This document shows positions 1 to 6,859 of a stretch of DNA of 10,582 nucleotides, one piece after another. The stretch is from Bdellovibrionales bacterium (GTDB taxonomy: Bacteria; Bdellovibrionota; JAFGOL01), in assembly GCA_022710165.1 (NCBI GenBank), contig JAKLHL010000043.1, positions 1-10,582 of the forward strand. The letters are read 5' to 3'. The translations under genes were made by a program, and so were the position numbers. Position 1 is the stretch's first letter. Every line of letters starts with the position of its first letter. The notes below the pieces were generated by a model. It made no database searches. It saw only the letters and a program-made list of their open reading frames with translations, and was not told the DNA's origin.

Positions 1-191
1 CACTTGCAAACGCAGGCCTCTTGAAAGGCAAAAAGTTCAACTCTTTTGAATCAGAGGTCGAGAATATAAAAAAGCTCGGCGGTATACATACGGACCAGGA
101 TGTAGTTGTTGACGGCAAGATAGTTACCGGTAACGGCCCAAAGGCAGCAGCTAATTTTGGGAGAAAAATAGCAGAACTGGTCAAGCAGTGA
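1..191 (+). CDS. DJ-1/PfpI family protein, C-terminal fragment
   Basis: The left edge cuts this gene; 62 codons remain in the frame starting at base 3 and ending at TGA 189-191. The visible residues include LANAGLLKGKK, then DVVVDGKIVTGNGPKAAANF and a final helix RKIAELVKQ. This is the typical last part of the DJ-1/ThiJ/PfpI fold: a short segment after the nucleophile-elbow region, a D(x)VVVDGxIVTGxGP strand-turn, and the closing helix. The family includes deglycases, chaperones and cysteine peptidases. The catalytic cysteine lies upstream of the window, so the activity cannot be judged. The next gene begins 7 nt after the stop on the same strand, so the two are probably cotranscribed. The family call is firm; the specific function is not. 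Confidence 0.85.
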   Translation, partial: LANAGLLKGKKFNSFESEVENIKKLGGIHTDQDVVVDGKIVTGNGPKAAANFGRKIAELVKQ

Positions 192-198
192 AATAGCA

Positions 199-1950
199 GT
201 GAAGTATAAGATCAAGGGACAAGGCGAACCGATAATAATACTCAGAGGCCTGGGCAGGACCTTTGACTATTGGCTCGATTTTGAGAACGAACTTTCCAAA
301 CATTTCCAGGTCGTGATGATAAACCTGCCTGGCACCGATGACGAGAACGAAATAACCCCTATAACCATAAAAGAATCCGCAAAAAAAGTAGTGGAAAAAC
401 TTAAAGAGATAAAACATGAGATAGGCCAGCCTCCATATAATTTTTTCGGGCTTTCACTTGGCGGCCTGACCTCTCTTGCTATAGCCTATTACTATCCAAA
501 ACTTGTAAAAAAGGTCTCTGCAGGGGCGGCAAGCATAACGCAAATAAACTACAGAAGGATGAACACTTCTCCTTTCATGAAAATGATTATGATGCAGTTA
601 GAGCCTGCCGGGCCTATCTGTCCGCATAAGACCCTCGCAAAATTCCTGGTAAGCAAAGAATACCTGGCAAAGCACCCAGAGATAGTAGACATATGGGACC
701 GTCTATGGCACAGACAAAAGTTAAGTAAAAGGAACTTCGTAAGGCAAATGGTATCAGCCCTATTCTCGCTGACACCAAATATGTTAAAAAGGATAAAAGC
801 CCCCACGCTGATCCTTTCAGGTGAAGAGGATGCGCTGGTCCCTTTTGAGAATTCAGAGCTGATAAAGGACCTTATTCCTAACGCCATTCACATAAGTTTC
901 CCAAAAACAGGACACGACCTTACAACCGAACATCCTGAGCTGATAGCTAACGTACTTCGTGATTTCGCATCAGAGAATAACCTCGAGCAGATAAAGGACA
1001 AATACCAGACAGTAAAAGAAAGCCCCGAGATAAAAAAGATAAGGGTCTTGTCAGAGAAATTCCCAGAGCTGATAAAGATGGAGCTTCTTGATCATGTAGA
1101 GCATAACGGTTACAGAGCACACATATATGGTTTCTTCATCGGTCACAAGCCAGACCCAAAGCTGCCTACCATTGCATTCTTTTCCTGCTTCCACGGCGTA
1201 GAATGGATAGGCGGAAGGGTGCTCGCCGATTATCTTGAACACCTTGTAAGAGAGATGAACTGGGATGAAGATGCAAAGGCTATGCTTTCAAAGGTCAACA
1301 TCTGCGGCATCCCGGTGGTAAATCCAATTGGCAGGATAGAAAGGACCAGACAAAATGCACGAGGCATAGACCTTATGAGGAATGCCCCTATCATCGCTGA
1401 AAGGGCGCTTTTTTTATTGGGCGGACAAAAGTTCTCAAAGAACATCCCCTGGTACATGGGTGAAGGCATAGAAAAAGAGAATCAGATAGTCCTCAACTTC
1501 CTCGATAATTACGTTTATCCTTCGGAGTTAAAGATAACCCTAGACATACATAGTGCCTTCCTGCGTCATCCAAGGATATGGATGCCTTATGCTTCAGGCA
1601 AGAAAGTCCCTGACAAGGAAAAGAAAATATTCAACGAGATAAAAAAATACCTGTATACGATCTACAGACACCATCCATACAGATATGAAAAACAGACCGA
1701 CCTCTACAGCACACATGGTGATTTTTGGGATTATAACTTTGACAACCATCTATCGAAGGGCAAAGGGATATATCTTCCTTTGACGCTAGAGATAAGCTCT
1801 TTCAAATGGGCGATAAAGAACATCATGTCACGCTGGACCATGGAGGCCGTGTTCAATCCTCTGGACAGGCACGACAGCAGGGACGAATATATTAAACACA
1901 TGATGATCTTTGACTTCATCATCAAATTCGCCAAGAACTACAAGAAATAG
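199..1950 (+). CDS. Alpha/beta hydrolase fused to an M14 zinc carboxypeptidase-like domain
   Basis: This is one uninterrupted 583-residue polypeptide with two hydrolase modules. Residues 1-260 read as an alpha/beta hydrolase: an opening GQGEPIIILRGLGR (oxyanion region), nucleophile elbow GLSLGG with Ser86, acid Asp211 in GEEDALVP, and His239 in TGHD. Residues about 275-580 read as M14: zinc ligands His332 and Glu335 in FHGVEW, third ligand His451 in LDIHSAF, general base Glu531 in LTLEIS, and the substrate-binding stretch NPIGRIERTRQNARGIDLMR. Spacings (119 residues between the histidines, 80 more to Glu531) are close to carboxypeptidase A. The residue matching CPA Asn144, just before the conserved Arg394, is Met393, so substrate binding may differ. 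The GTG start is chosen because it is the first usable codon after the upstream stop and puts the GxGEP strand at the N terminus; no good Shine-Dalgarno is visible. No signal peptide or membrane helix is seen, so it should be cytoplasmic. The substrate is unknown; a two-step release of an ester or acyl group and a terminal amino acid is only a guess. Confidence 0.87.
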   Translation: MKYKIKGQGEPIIILRGLGRTFDYWLDFENELSKHFQVVMINLPGTDDENEITPITIKESAKKVVEKLKEIKHEIGQPPYNFFGLSLGGLTSLAIAYYYPKLVKKVSAGAASITQINYRRMNTSPFMKMIMMQLEPAGPICPHKTLAKFLVSKEYLAKHPEIVDIWDRLWHRQKLSKRNFVRQMVSALFSLTPNMLKRIKAPTLILSGEEDALVPFENSELIKDLIPNAIHISFPKTGHDLTTEHPELIANVLRDFASENNLEQIKDKYQTVKESPEIKKIRVLSEKFPELIKMELLDHVEHNGYRAHIYGFFIGHKPDPKLPTIAFFSCFHGVEWIGGRVLADYLEHLVREMNWDEDAKAMLSKVNICGIPVVNPIGRIERTRQNARGIDLMRNAPIIAERALFLLGGQKFSKNIPWYMGEGIEKENQIVLNFLDNYVYPSELKITLDIHSAFLRHPRIWMPYASGKKVPDKEKKIFNEIKKYLYTIYRHHPYRYEKQTDLYSTHGDFWDYNFDNHLSKGKGIYLPLTLEISSFKWAIKNIMSRWTMEAVFNPLDRHDSRDEYIKHMMIFDFIIKFAKNYKK

Positions 1951-1995
1951 ATACAAAATACACTTTCTGTCACCTCGACGTTCCCTATCGGGTCG

Positions 1996-4095
1996 TTACG
2001 AATCCATCAAAGTAATTTTTTCTTTGAACCTTTCAGCTAGGACGAACCTTAGTTTCCTGTGAGGTGCGAGCATTAGGTCCGGGTCTGTCTTTATGAGCCT
2101 GTCCGCTTCGCTCCTTGCAAGGGCGAGTATATCAACGTCGCGGACAAGGTTACCGACCCTAAAACCGGGTATCCCATGCTGACGGGTCCCAAAGAACTCT
2201 CCCGGCCCCCTAAGGGCAAGGTCCTCTTCTGCTATCTTAAACCCATCGTCGGTGGAGGCCATCGCCATCAGCCTTCTGGTAGCAACATCAGTTGGGTTAT
2301 TACCAGCCATCATTATGCAGACACTCCTTACGTCACCTCTGCCAATACGTCCCCTTAACTGATGGAGCTGTGAAAGACCAAAGCGTTCTGGATGCTCTAT
2401 GAACATGACGGTTGCATTTGGGACATCTATCCCTACTTCAACAACCGTCGTAGATACTAGCATATTTATCTTTCCTTTCTTAAAGGCCACCATGACCTCG
2501 TCTTTTTCTTCCTGCCTCATACGGCCATGGAGCAGCCCAACGTTCCAGCCCTTGAACTCTGCACCAAGGTGTCTTACAGCGTCTTTTGCGTTCTTTAGCA
2601 TCAGCTTTTCGCTTTCCTCTATCAAAGGATAGATGAAGTAGGCCTGTCTTCCCTTTTCCATCTCTGTCCTTATGAAATCATAGACGACCTTTCTTTTATC
2701 CTCTGTAACGACCCTGGTAGCTATGGCCTGCCTTCCCTTTGGTTTTTCGTTTATAACAGAAACATCAAGGTCACCATAAAGAGTCATGGCAAGTGTCCTT
2801 GGTATAGGAGTTGCTGTCATGACAAGTGTGTCTGGGATCCCTTTCTTTATTAGATTAAGTCTTTGTTCGACACCAAAACGGTGCTGTTCATCAACTATTA
2901 TCAGTCCCAATGAATTAAAGTTAACATCCTCTTGTATGAGGGCATGGGTGCCAACCACAAAACCGACGTTCCCAGCCTCTATCTCTTTTTTTATACCCTG
3001 TTTCTCTGATTTATTTATCGAACTTATCAAAAGCTCTGCTTTAAAGAAATCCCCGAACAGGTCCTTGAAGTTCTTGTAGTGCTGTTGCGCCAATATCTCT
3101 GTGGGGACCATCATCGCGACCTGTTTTCCGTTAAGTATCGCAACAGCAGCGGCGTAAAAAGCCACTATGGTCTTTCCAGACCCTACGTCACCCTGGACAA
3201 GCCTGTTCATCGGCTCAGCACTTCGCATGTCGTTCAATATCTCGTCTATGACCTTTAACTGTGAGCCTGTAAGCTGGAACGGCAGTTTTGAGCTTATCAT
3301 GTCCAGCCATTCCTGTTTCACATCAAAACTTATGCCCTGACGTTTCTTTATTCCCCTCCTTCTTATAGAGAGCGCAAGTTCAAGAACAAAGAACTCGTCA
3401 AAGATAAGCCTTCTCTGCCAGTTGCTGTTAAAATCACAAAGGTCCGCTACCTTGGTCTCTGGAGAAGGAAAATGGACTTCCCTTATGCTTTTGGAAAGTG
3501 TAGGAAGCTTCATACTGCCCAACACCGAAGGAGGCATAAAATCTTCCACTGCATCAGAAAAATCCTCGACTACGTGGTACATGATGCGCCTTAGTGTCTT
3601 TTGGCCAAGGCCTTCGGTCTCTGAATATATAGGGACTATTCGTCCATAATGGAGCTTGTCCTCTGCGGCACCGCTCCCTACAGGCTCTATGTCAGGATGA
3701 TGCATCTCTAGCCTGCCATTATATAGGCTGGTATTACCCGAAACAAAGATCTTTGCGCCAACTTTAAGGAAATCAGAGAAATATCTATCGCTAAAGTTGA
3801 ACCACTTGCAGACTATCCTACCGGTGTGGTCGCCTACCTTAACCGTAAGTATCTTTTTTCTTCCGCCCTTGAACCTGTTAACATCTACCTCAAGCACTTC
3901 TGCCTGAAAAAGACCATACTCCATTGGTCCAAGTTCAGATATCGTCCTTAATTTACTCCTGTCCTCGTAGGTCCTGGGAAGGAAATATAGGGCGTCCTCT
4001 ACCGTAGCTATCCCTTTTTTCTTTAAAAGGATGGCTAGTTTAGGGCCTACGCCCTTAACATACTGAATTGCGGCTGAAGGACCTTTTTTATACAT
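1996..4095 (-). CDS. recG: ATP-dependent DNA helicase RecG
   Basis: RecG is a superfamily 2 translocase that remodels stalled replication forks, Holliday junctions and R-loops. The 699 residues match the usual family length (about 690). An N-terminal HhH-like stretch (VKGVGPKLA, residues 13-21) is followed by the OB-fold wedge domain (about 60-140). Helicase motifs follow in order: Walker A GDVGSGKT at 302-309, DEQH at 402-405, TATPIPRT at 427-434, the HGRMRQEEKD segment from 523, STTVVEVGIDVPNAT near 548-562, and QLRGRIGRG around 579-587. The RecG signature DLALRGPGEFFGTRQHG is at 625-641. All key residues are present. The ATG lies inside the last codons of greA (8-nt overlap), which implies translational coupling. 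The gene ends 45 nt from the convergent hydrolase-peptidase gene. Confidence 0.98.
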   Translation of the reverse strand: MYKKGPSAAIQYVKGVGPKLAILLKKKGIATVEDALYFLPRTYEDRSKLRTISELGPMEYGLFQAEVLEVDVNRFKGGRKKILTVKVGDHTGRIVCKWFNFSDRYFSDFLKVGAKIFVSGNTSLYNGRLEMHHPDIEPVGSGAAEDKLHYGRIVPIYSETEGLGQKTLRRIMYHVVEDFSDAVEDFMPPSVLGSMKLPTLSKSIREVHFPSPETKVADLCDFNSNWQRRLIFDEFFVLELALSIRRRGIKKRQGISFDVKQEWLDMISSKLPFQLTGSQLKVIDEILNDMRSAEPMNRLVQGDVGSGKTIVAFYAAAVAILNGKQVAMMVPTEILAQQHYKNFKDLFGDFFKAELLISSINKSEKQGIKKEIEAGNVGFVVGTHALIQEDVNFNSLGLIIVDEQHRFGVEQRLNLIKKGIPDTLVMTATPIPRTLAMTLYGDLDVSVINEKPKGRQAIATRVVTEDKRKVVYDFIRTEMEKGRQAYFIYPLIEESEKLMLKNAKDAVRHLGAEFKGWNVGLLHGRMRQEEKDEVMVAFKKGKINMLVSTTVVEVGIDVPNATVMFIEHPERFGLSQLHQLRGRIGRGDVRSVCIMMAGNNPTDVATRRLMAMASTDDGFKIAEEDLALRGPGEFFGTRQHGIPGFRVGNLVRDVDILALARSEADRLIKTDPDLMLAPHRKLRFVLAERFKEKITLMDS

Positions 4096-4555
4096 ACTCC
4101 ACTTTTATTATCTCATACTCCGCTTCTCCCCTCGGAGTATTAACGACTATCTCATCACCTTCGAGCTTTCCTATTAATGCTCTGGCTATAGGGGACATTA
4201 TTGAAATAGTACCTTTGGCTACATCGGCCTCGTCGGGCCCGACTATCTGGTACCTTGATTCCTCTCCAGTGGTCACATTCTCCATAGTAACTGTCGCACC
4301 AAAGACCACCTTGGTCTCTTTTATCTCTAGAGGGTTAACCACCTGAAGTGTAGCAAGCTTTGATGAAAGTTCCGCTATCCTGCCCTCTATGAAGCTTTGC
4401 CTTTCCCTTGCAGCCGCATACTCTGCGTTCTCGCTGAGATCCCCGTGGGCACGAGCCTCCTCTATTGCATTTATTACAGAAGGTCTTTCCACTTCTATTA
4501 GTTTCTTAAGTTCCTGTTCCAGCTTTTTCTTGCCGTTGTGTGTTATTAAAGCCAA
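4088..4555 (-). CDS. greA: Transcription elongation factor GreA
   Basis: GreA enters the RNA polymerase secondary channel and stimulates cleavage of backtracked RNA. The 155 residues match the family length (158 in E. coli). The N-terminal coiled coil (about 1-75) carries the tip motif ARAHGDLSENAEY, with acidic residues Asp39 and Glu42 corresponding to the cleavage-promoting Asp41/Glu44 of E. coli. The C-terminal FKBP-like domain includes VVFGATVTMENV, IVGPDEAD, SPIARALIGK and the closing EYEIIKVEYV. The start is TTG: no ATG is available, the N terminus aligns with other GreA proteins from here, and a strong AGGAGG lies 9 nt upstream. The gene sits between the 214-residue unknown gene, whose stop codon overlaps the Shine-Dalgarno, and recG, whose start overlaps the greA stop. 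Confidence 0.97.
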   Translation of the reverse strand: MALITHNGKKKLEQELKKLIEVERPSVINAIEEARAHGDLSENAEYAAARERQSFIEGRIAELSSKLATLQVVNPLEIKETKVVFGATVTMENVTTGEESRYQIVGPDEADVAKGTISIMSPIARALIGKLEGDEIVVNTPRGEAEYEIIKVEYV

Positions 4556-4564
4556 CTTGATGCT

Positions 4565-4570
4565 CCTCCT
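4565..4570 (-). promoter_or_regulatory. Strong Shine-Dalgarno deciding the TTG start of greA
   Basis: The minus strand reads AGGAGG, followed by 9 nt and then TTG. The TAG stop of the upstream 214-residue gene is 4571-4569, so the stop codon runs into the ribosome site. Ribosomes terminating on the first gene would sit on the greA initiation region, which suggests coupled translation. Confidence 0.8.
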
Positions 4571-5213
4571 AGAATCTTATCCTTGGTTCTTTGCTGTAGA
4601 TATATTTTATCTCGACATGGGGGTACTCTTCCGTTTTGATCTTCATCAGCGCAAGCCTCATCATAAGGTTAACGTGATAGTTCCTGTCCATGTTCTTTAT
4701 TTTCTTTATTTCTGACCTTATATAGGTTTCTGTCTCGGGGGCGTGGAAGCAAAATCCTATACCAAAGGTGTTCCTGCCCTTTACCGGTATTATCCTGCCC
4801 TGGAAAAGATCACCCTTGTGGGCAAAGCTCAAAAAATAATCATCCTCGACATTATAGGTCTTATCAGTAAAAAGGTCCTTGACCTTGACGCTGTCAGAAC
4901 GAAGCTTCTTTACCAAGAAAAGGCCGGTCAAAGAAGCCCTCATGCCGTTCAAAACAAGCATCTCGTTCTCGTCCATTCGTCCTTCGTGAAGATGGTAGTA
5001 CATATTAAGAGGCGTCATGTCCTCTTCGTCCAGCATCCTTTCAAATACGTACCAGTCAAGGAACAGGTTTATCCTGTCAACATACTCTCTGTCCTCTTCA
5101 TGGACGGTGCCGCTCATAGAGAAGAACTCCTGTTTAGCCTTCTCTATCTGCGTCCTGTATTTACCAGAACTGAACTCTTCGACTATCTTATCAAAATAAT
5201 TCTTGAATTCCAT
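4569..5213 (-). CDS. Protein of unknown function in front of greA, 214 residues
   Basis: I do not recognise a named family. The protein is soluble, with no signal peptide or membrane helix. It starts with a charged helical segment (EFKNYFDKIVEEFSSGKYRTQ) and has an aromatic-rich stretch NLFLDWYVFERML at about 48-60, followed by TPLNMYYHL. Then come a helical segment with LNGMRASLTGLFLVKKL, a beta-like part (VKDLFTDKTYNVEDDYFL, then GDLFQGRIIPVKGRNTFGIGF), and a basic C-terminal helix. A layout like this, a WYVF..TPL helical half followed by a small beta half, resembles uncharacterised proteins I associate with delta-proteobacteria, but that is recollection, not a search. The ATG is the only possible start: an in-frame TAG lies just upstream. 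AGGAG is only 3 nt before it, an unusually short spacing. Tight packing with greA and recG argues that the gene is real. Confidence 0.8.
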   Translation of the reverse strand: MEFKNYFDKIVEEFSSGKYRTQIEKAKQEFFSMSGTVHEEDREYVDRINLFLDWYVFERMLDEEDMTPLNMYYHLHEGRMDENEMLVLNGMRASLTGLFLVKKLRSDSVKVKDLFTDKTYNVEDDYFLSFAHKGDLFQGRIIPVKGRNTFGIGFCFHAPETETYIRSEIKKIKNMDRNYHVNLMMRLALMKIKTEEYPHVEIKYIYSKEPRIRF

Positions 5214-5232
5214 AATCTCCTAACAAAGTAAG

Positions 5233-5260
5233 AGGCCCCCGGCATTTAAGCCGGAGGCCT
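5233..5260 (-). terminator. Hairpin terminator downstream of the lysine-rich gene
   Basis: An 11-bp stem (5233-5243 with 5250-5260) closes a 6-nt ATTTAA loop. Read as minus-strand RNA the stem is complete, with one U-G wobble; as plus-strand RNA that position becomes a C-A mismatch. It is preceded by an A-rich run and followed on the minus strand by CTCTTACTTTGTT, a moderate U-rich tail. It lies 24 nt after the stop of the lysine-rich gene and 19 nt before the start of the 214-residue gene, so it separates the two units. On the plus strand the tail TTTAATTTAA is more U-rich, so it could also stop antisense transcription. Confidence 0.7.
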
Positions 5261-5284
5261 TTTAATTTAACGTCGGTAACTTAA

Positions 5285-5662
5285 TTACCTTCTTCTTTTT
5301 GCTTTTTTAGCCTTTTTAGCTTTTTTAGCTTTTTTAACTTTCTTAACTTTCTTTACTTTTTTAACCTTTTTAGCCTTTTTAGCCTTTTTGGTCTTTTTAA
5401 CTTTTTTAGCTTTTTTGTGTTTCCTCTTAGCGCCTTTCTTTCCACCACGAGCCATCTTCACGCTAGAAACGTCGCCGTCCTTGTCAATGTAGAACAAATG
5501 CTCTGGTTCTCTCTTAAGGTTGAGAACTTTCACTACTTCAGCTTTTGATTTCTGTCCCTTAGCTCCACCACGTGCCATCTTTACTCTTGCAACGTTACCA
5601 TTCTTGTCGATGTAATAAAGGTAGCCAGGTTGTCTTCTTATTCCACAGCGAGCAATCTTCAT
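5285..5662 (-). CDS. Small, very basic protein with duplicated YIDKxGxV motif and a (KKA/KKV)n tail
   Basis: The 125-residue protein has two near-identical modules 41 residues apart. The first, at about 8-33, contains GYLYYIDKNGNVARVKMARGG; the second, at about 49-74, contains HLFYIDKDGDVSSVKMARGG. Residues 75-125 form a tail of 13 Lys-Lys-Ala/Val/Thr triplets ending KRRR. Such tails occur in histone H1-like and other nucleic-acid-binding bacterial proteins, so nucleoid or RNA binding is the likeliest role; that is inference. It is too basic and too low in hydrophobic residues for a membrane or secreted protein. The ATG start is supported by a strong GGAGGGGG ribosome site 7 nt upstream. The gene appears monocistronic, with its own promoter and a hairpin terminator, which fits an abundant protein. 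I cannot name the family. Confidence 0.87.
   Translation of the reverse strand: MKIARCGIRRQPGYLYYIDKNGNVARVKMARGGAKGQKSKAEVVKVLNLKREPEHLFYIDKDGDVSSVKMARGGKKGAKRKHKKAKKVKKTKKAKKAKKVKKVKKVKKVKKAKKAKKAKKAKRRR
5300..5416 (-). repeat. Tandem 9-nt repeat encoding 13 Lys-Lys-Ala/Val/Thr triplets
   Basis: Thirteen consecutive 9-nt units of the type AAA-AAR-GYT (one ACC-type Thr unit) encode residues 83-121 of the lysine-rich protein. The third codon alternates between Ala and Val, and synonymous changes between units are few. Such a tract is prone to slippage in whole units, which would keep the frame and change tail length. Confidence 0.85.
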
Positions 5663-5720
5663 AAGGTTTCCCCCTCCATTCTTTTTTTCTTGAGTTCTTT
5701 CTGAACCCGATTATGGATAC

Positions 5721-5749
5721 ATTATAAGTTATATAAAATTTTTGTGTAG
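5721..5749 (-). promoter_or_regulatory. Probable promoter of the lysine-rich gene
   Basis: On the minus strand a perfect TATAAT lies at 5726-5721, with a 17-nt AT-rich spacer and a poor -35 (CTACAC, 5749-5744). The expected start near 5714 would give a leader of about 50 nt containing the GGAGGGGG ribosome site. The weak -35 may be compensated by the very AT-rich stretch just upstream (5751-5776), which could act as an UP element. Confidence 0.55.
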
Positions 5750-5750
5750 G

Positions 5751-5776
5751 TTTTTTTTCAATAAAATGAAAAAAAA
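5751..5776. repeat. Perfect AT-only inverted repeat between lptG and the lysine-rich gene
   Basis: TTTTTTTTCA (5751-5760) and TGAAAAAAAA (5767-5776) are perfect 10-bp arms around a 6-nt ATAAAA loop, starting directly after the lptG stop codon (5779-5777). On the minus strand the T-rich arm can also pair with AAAATGAAAAA at the end of lptG, so two hairpins compete. It lacks the GC stem of a standard terminator. It may act as a weak 3' end for the rodZ-lptG operon or as AT-rich DNA for the next promoter. Confidence 0.6.
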
Positions 5777-6853
5777 TCACTTTTTCATTTTTTGGACTAA
5801 AAAGACGGACAAAGCTATAAAGACGACATTCGCACCCCAGGCAGATAGAGGAGCCCATATCCTCCCCGACATACCCATGCTGAGAGTGATGGAGAACAGC
5901 ACCCAGTAAGCGAATACCAGAGCGAATCCTACGCCGATATTAAGGGCAACGCCCCCTCTTCTTTGCTGACGTACCGCGAACGGTATACCGATAAAGCACA
6001 TGACAAGGCCGGCAAAGGCCAGCGAGTACCTTTTATGGTACTCTACCTCGTATTTTGCAGGTGAGAGGCCTGCATCCTTAAGATCTGATATATACTTTTT
6101 AAGCCTAGAGGCTGTAAGATAGTCCGATTTTGCCTCTATCTTCTTGAAATCGTCGGGAGTTTCCCTAAAGCTCACATTAAGCTCTGGTATTGGCTCTGTA
6201 GCGGCGTGGCCGTCCGTAAACACCGTCTTTCTAATGTCTTTCAGGGACCATTGTTTCTTGCCCTTATAGATAGCCTGTTTGGCGTAAATATGCTCCTTTA
6301 CATCAAAATTACTGTCGAACTTATAAAGACTAAGGCCTGAGATCGAGTTTGAATCTGAGTCGTAGGAAGCAACGTTATATATGGTATTCCCATCCCTGTA
6401 CCAAGCTCTCCTTTGATGAAGGCTGTCGTAGAACTCGCTCCCTCTGCCAAGGATATCGACCATCCAGATCTTTTGGGCCTTGAAGTTAGCCATCGGCAAT
6501 AAGTAGTCGGAAAAGTAAAAGGAAGCCAGACTTATCAAAGTTACCGTCAATAGTACCGGAGAAGCTATCTTATAGAGGCTCCTCCCGCTTGTATAAAGAG
6601 CGACCAGCTCGTTGTGTTTGGACATATATGCAAACAAAAGCAGAGTGGCAAGTAATATACTCACAGGGACCATCTGAACACCTATCTGCGGCATCTTGAA
6701 GAAGTAGTATACGGCTATAGTGCTAAGAGGAGCATTAAGGCTCCATATCTTGGACAGAAGGTCTATTCCCACGAATAGGCACAAAAGTACGCAAAGGAAC
6801 AAAAAGAATCTTTTGATGAATTCAGAAACAATATAGCGGAATAAGACCCACAC
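5777..6853 (-). CDS. LptF/LptG family lipopolysaccharide export permease, LptG-like
   Basis: This inner-membrane subunit would work with LptF and the ATPase LptB to extract lipopolysaccharide from the inner membrane and pass it to LptC/LptA. The 358 residues match LptG (about 360). Six membrane segments are visible: about 14-34, 57-77, 97-119, 276-293, 301-323 and 333-353. A periplasmic beta-rich domain lies between the third and fourth (about 125-270), with WYRDGNTIYNVASYD at 151-165. The family segment NELVALYTSGRSLYKIASP at 81-99 is the cytoplasmic coupling region after TM2. The start is GTG, 6 nt after the rpoZ stop and in the same frame as rpoZ; no earlier start is possible, and no clear Shine-Dalgarno is seen, so expression probably depends on rpoZ translation. 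LptF and LptG are hard to separate by eye; no partner permease is in the window. Confidence 0.93.
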   Translation of the reverse strand: MWVLFRYIVSEFIKRFFLFLCVLLCLFVGIDLLSKIWSLNAPLSTIAVYYFFKMPQIGVQMVPVSILLATLLLFAYMSKHNELVALYTSGRSLYKIASPVLLTVTLISLASFYFSDYLLPMANFKAQKIWMVDILGRGSEFYDSLHQRRAWYRDGNTIYNVASYDSDSNSISGLSLYKFDSNFDVKEHIYAKQAIYKGKKQWSLKDIRKTVFTDGHAATEPIPELNVSFRETPDDFKKIEAKSDYLTASRLKKYISDLKDAGLSPAKYEVEYHKRYSLAFAGLVMCFIGIPFAVRQQRRGGVALNIGVGFALVFAYWVLFSITLSMGMSGRIWAPLSAWGANVVFIALSVFLVQKMKK

Positions 6854-6859
6854 GCTTTT

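Noticed and set aside
549..887. 112-codon minus-strand frame inside the hydrolase domain
   Set aside because: It is antisense to a gene with an intact catalytic triad, with no start signal or recognisable motif.
1951..1995. Possible terminator between the convergent hydrolase-peptidase gene and recG
   Set aside because: Only a short broken stem (CGAC...GTCG and CCC...GGG) can be drawn, with no T-run; not convincing.
4743..5231. 162-codon open frame on the plus strand
   Set aside because: It lies opposite the 214-residue gene, has no ribosome site, and its translation shows no domain pattern; it runs through the terminator hairpin.
5300..5416. Regular short repeats that could suggest a CRISPR array
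   Set aside because: The units are 9 nt with no spacers, and they are codons of the lysine-rich tail.
5595..5858. 87-codon minus-strand frame spanning the lptG end, promoter and start of the lysine-rich gene
   Set aside because: It crosses the AT-rich intergenic region and overlaps two well-supported genes in other frames; its composition is not protein-like.
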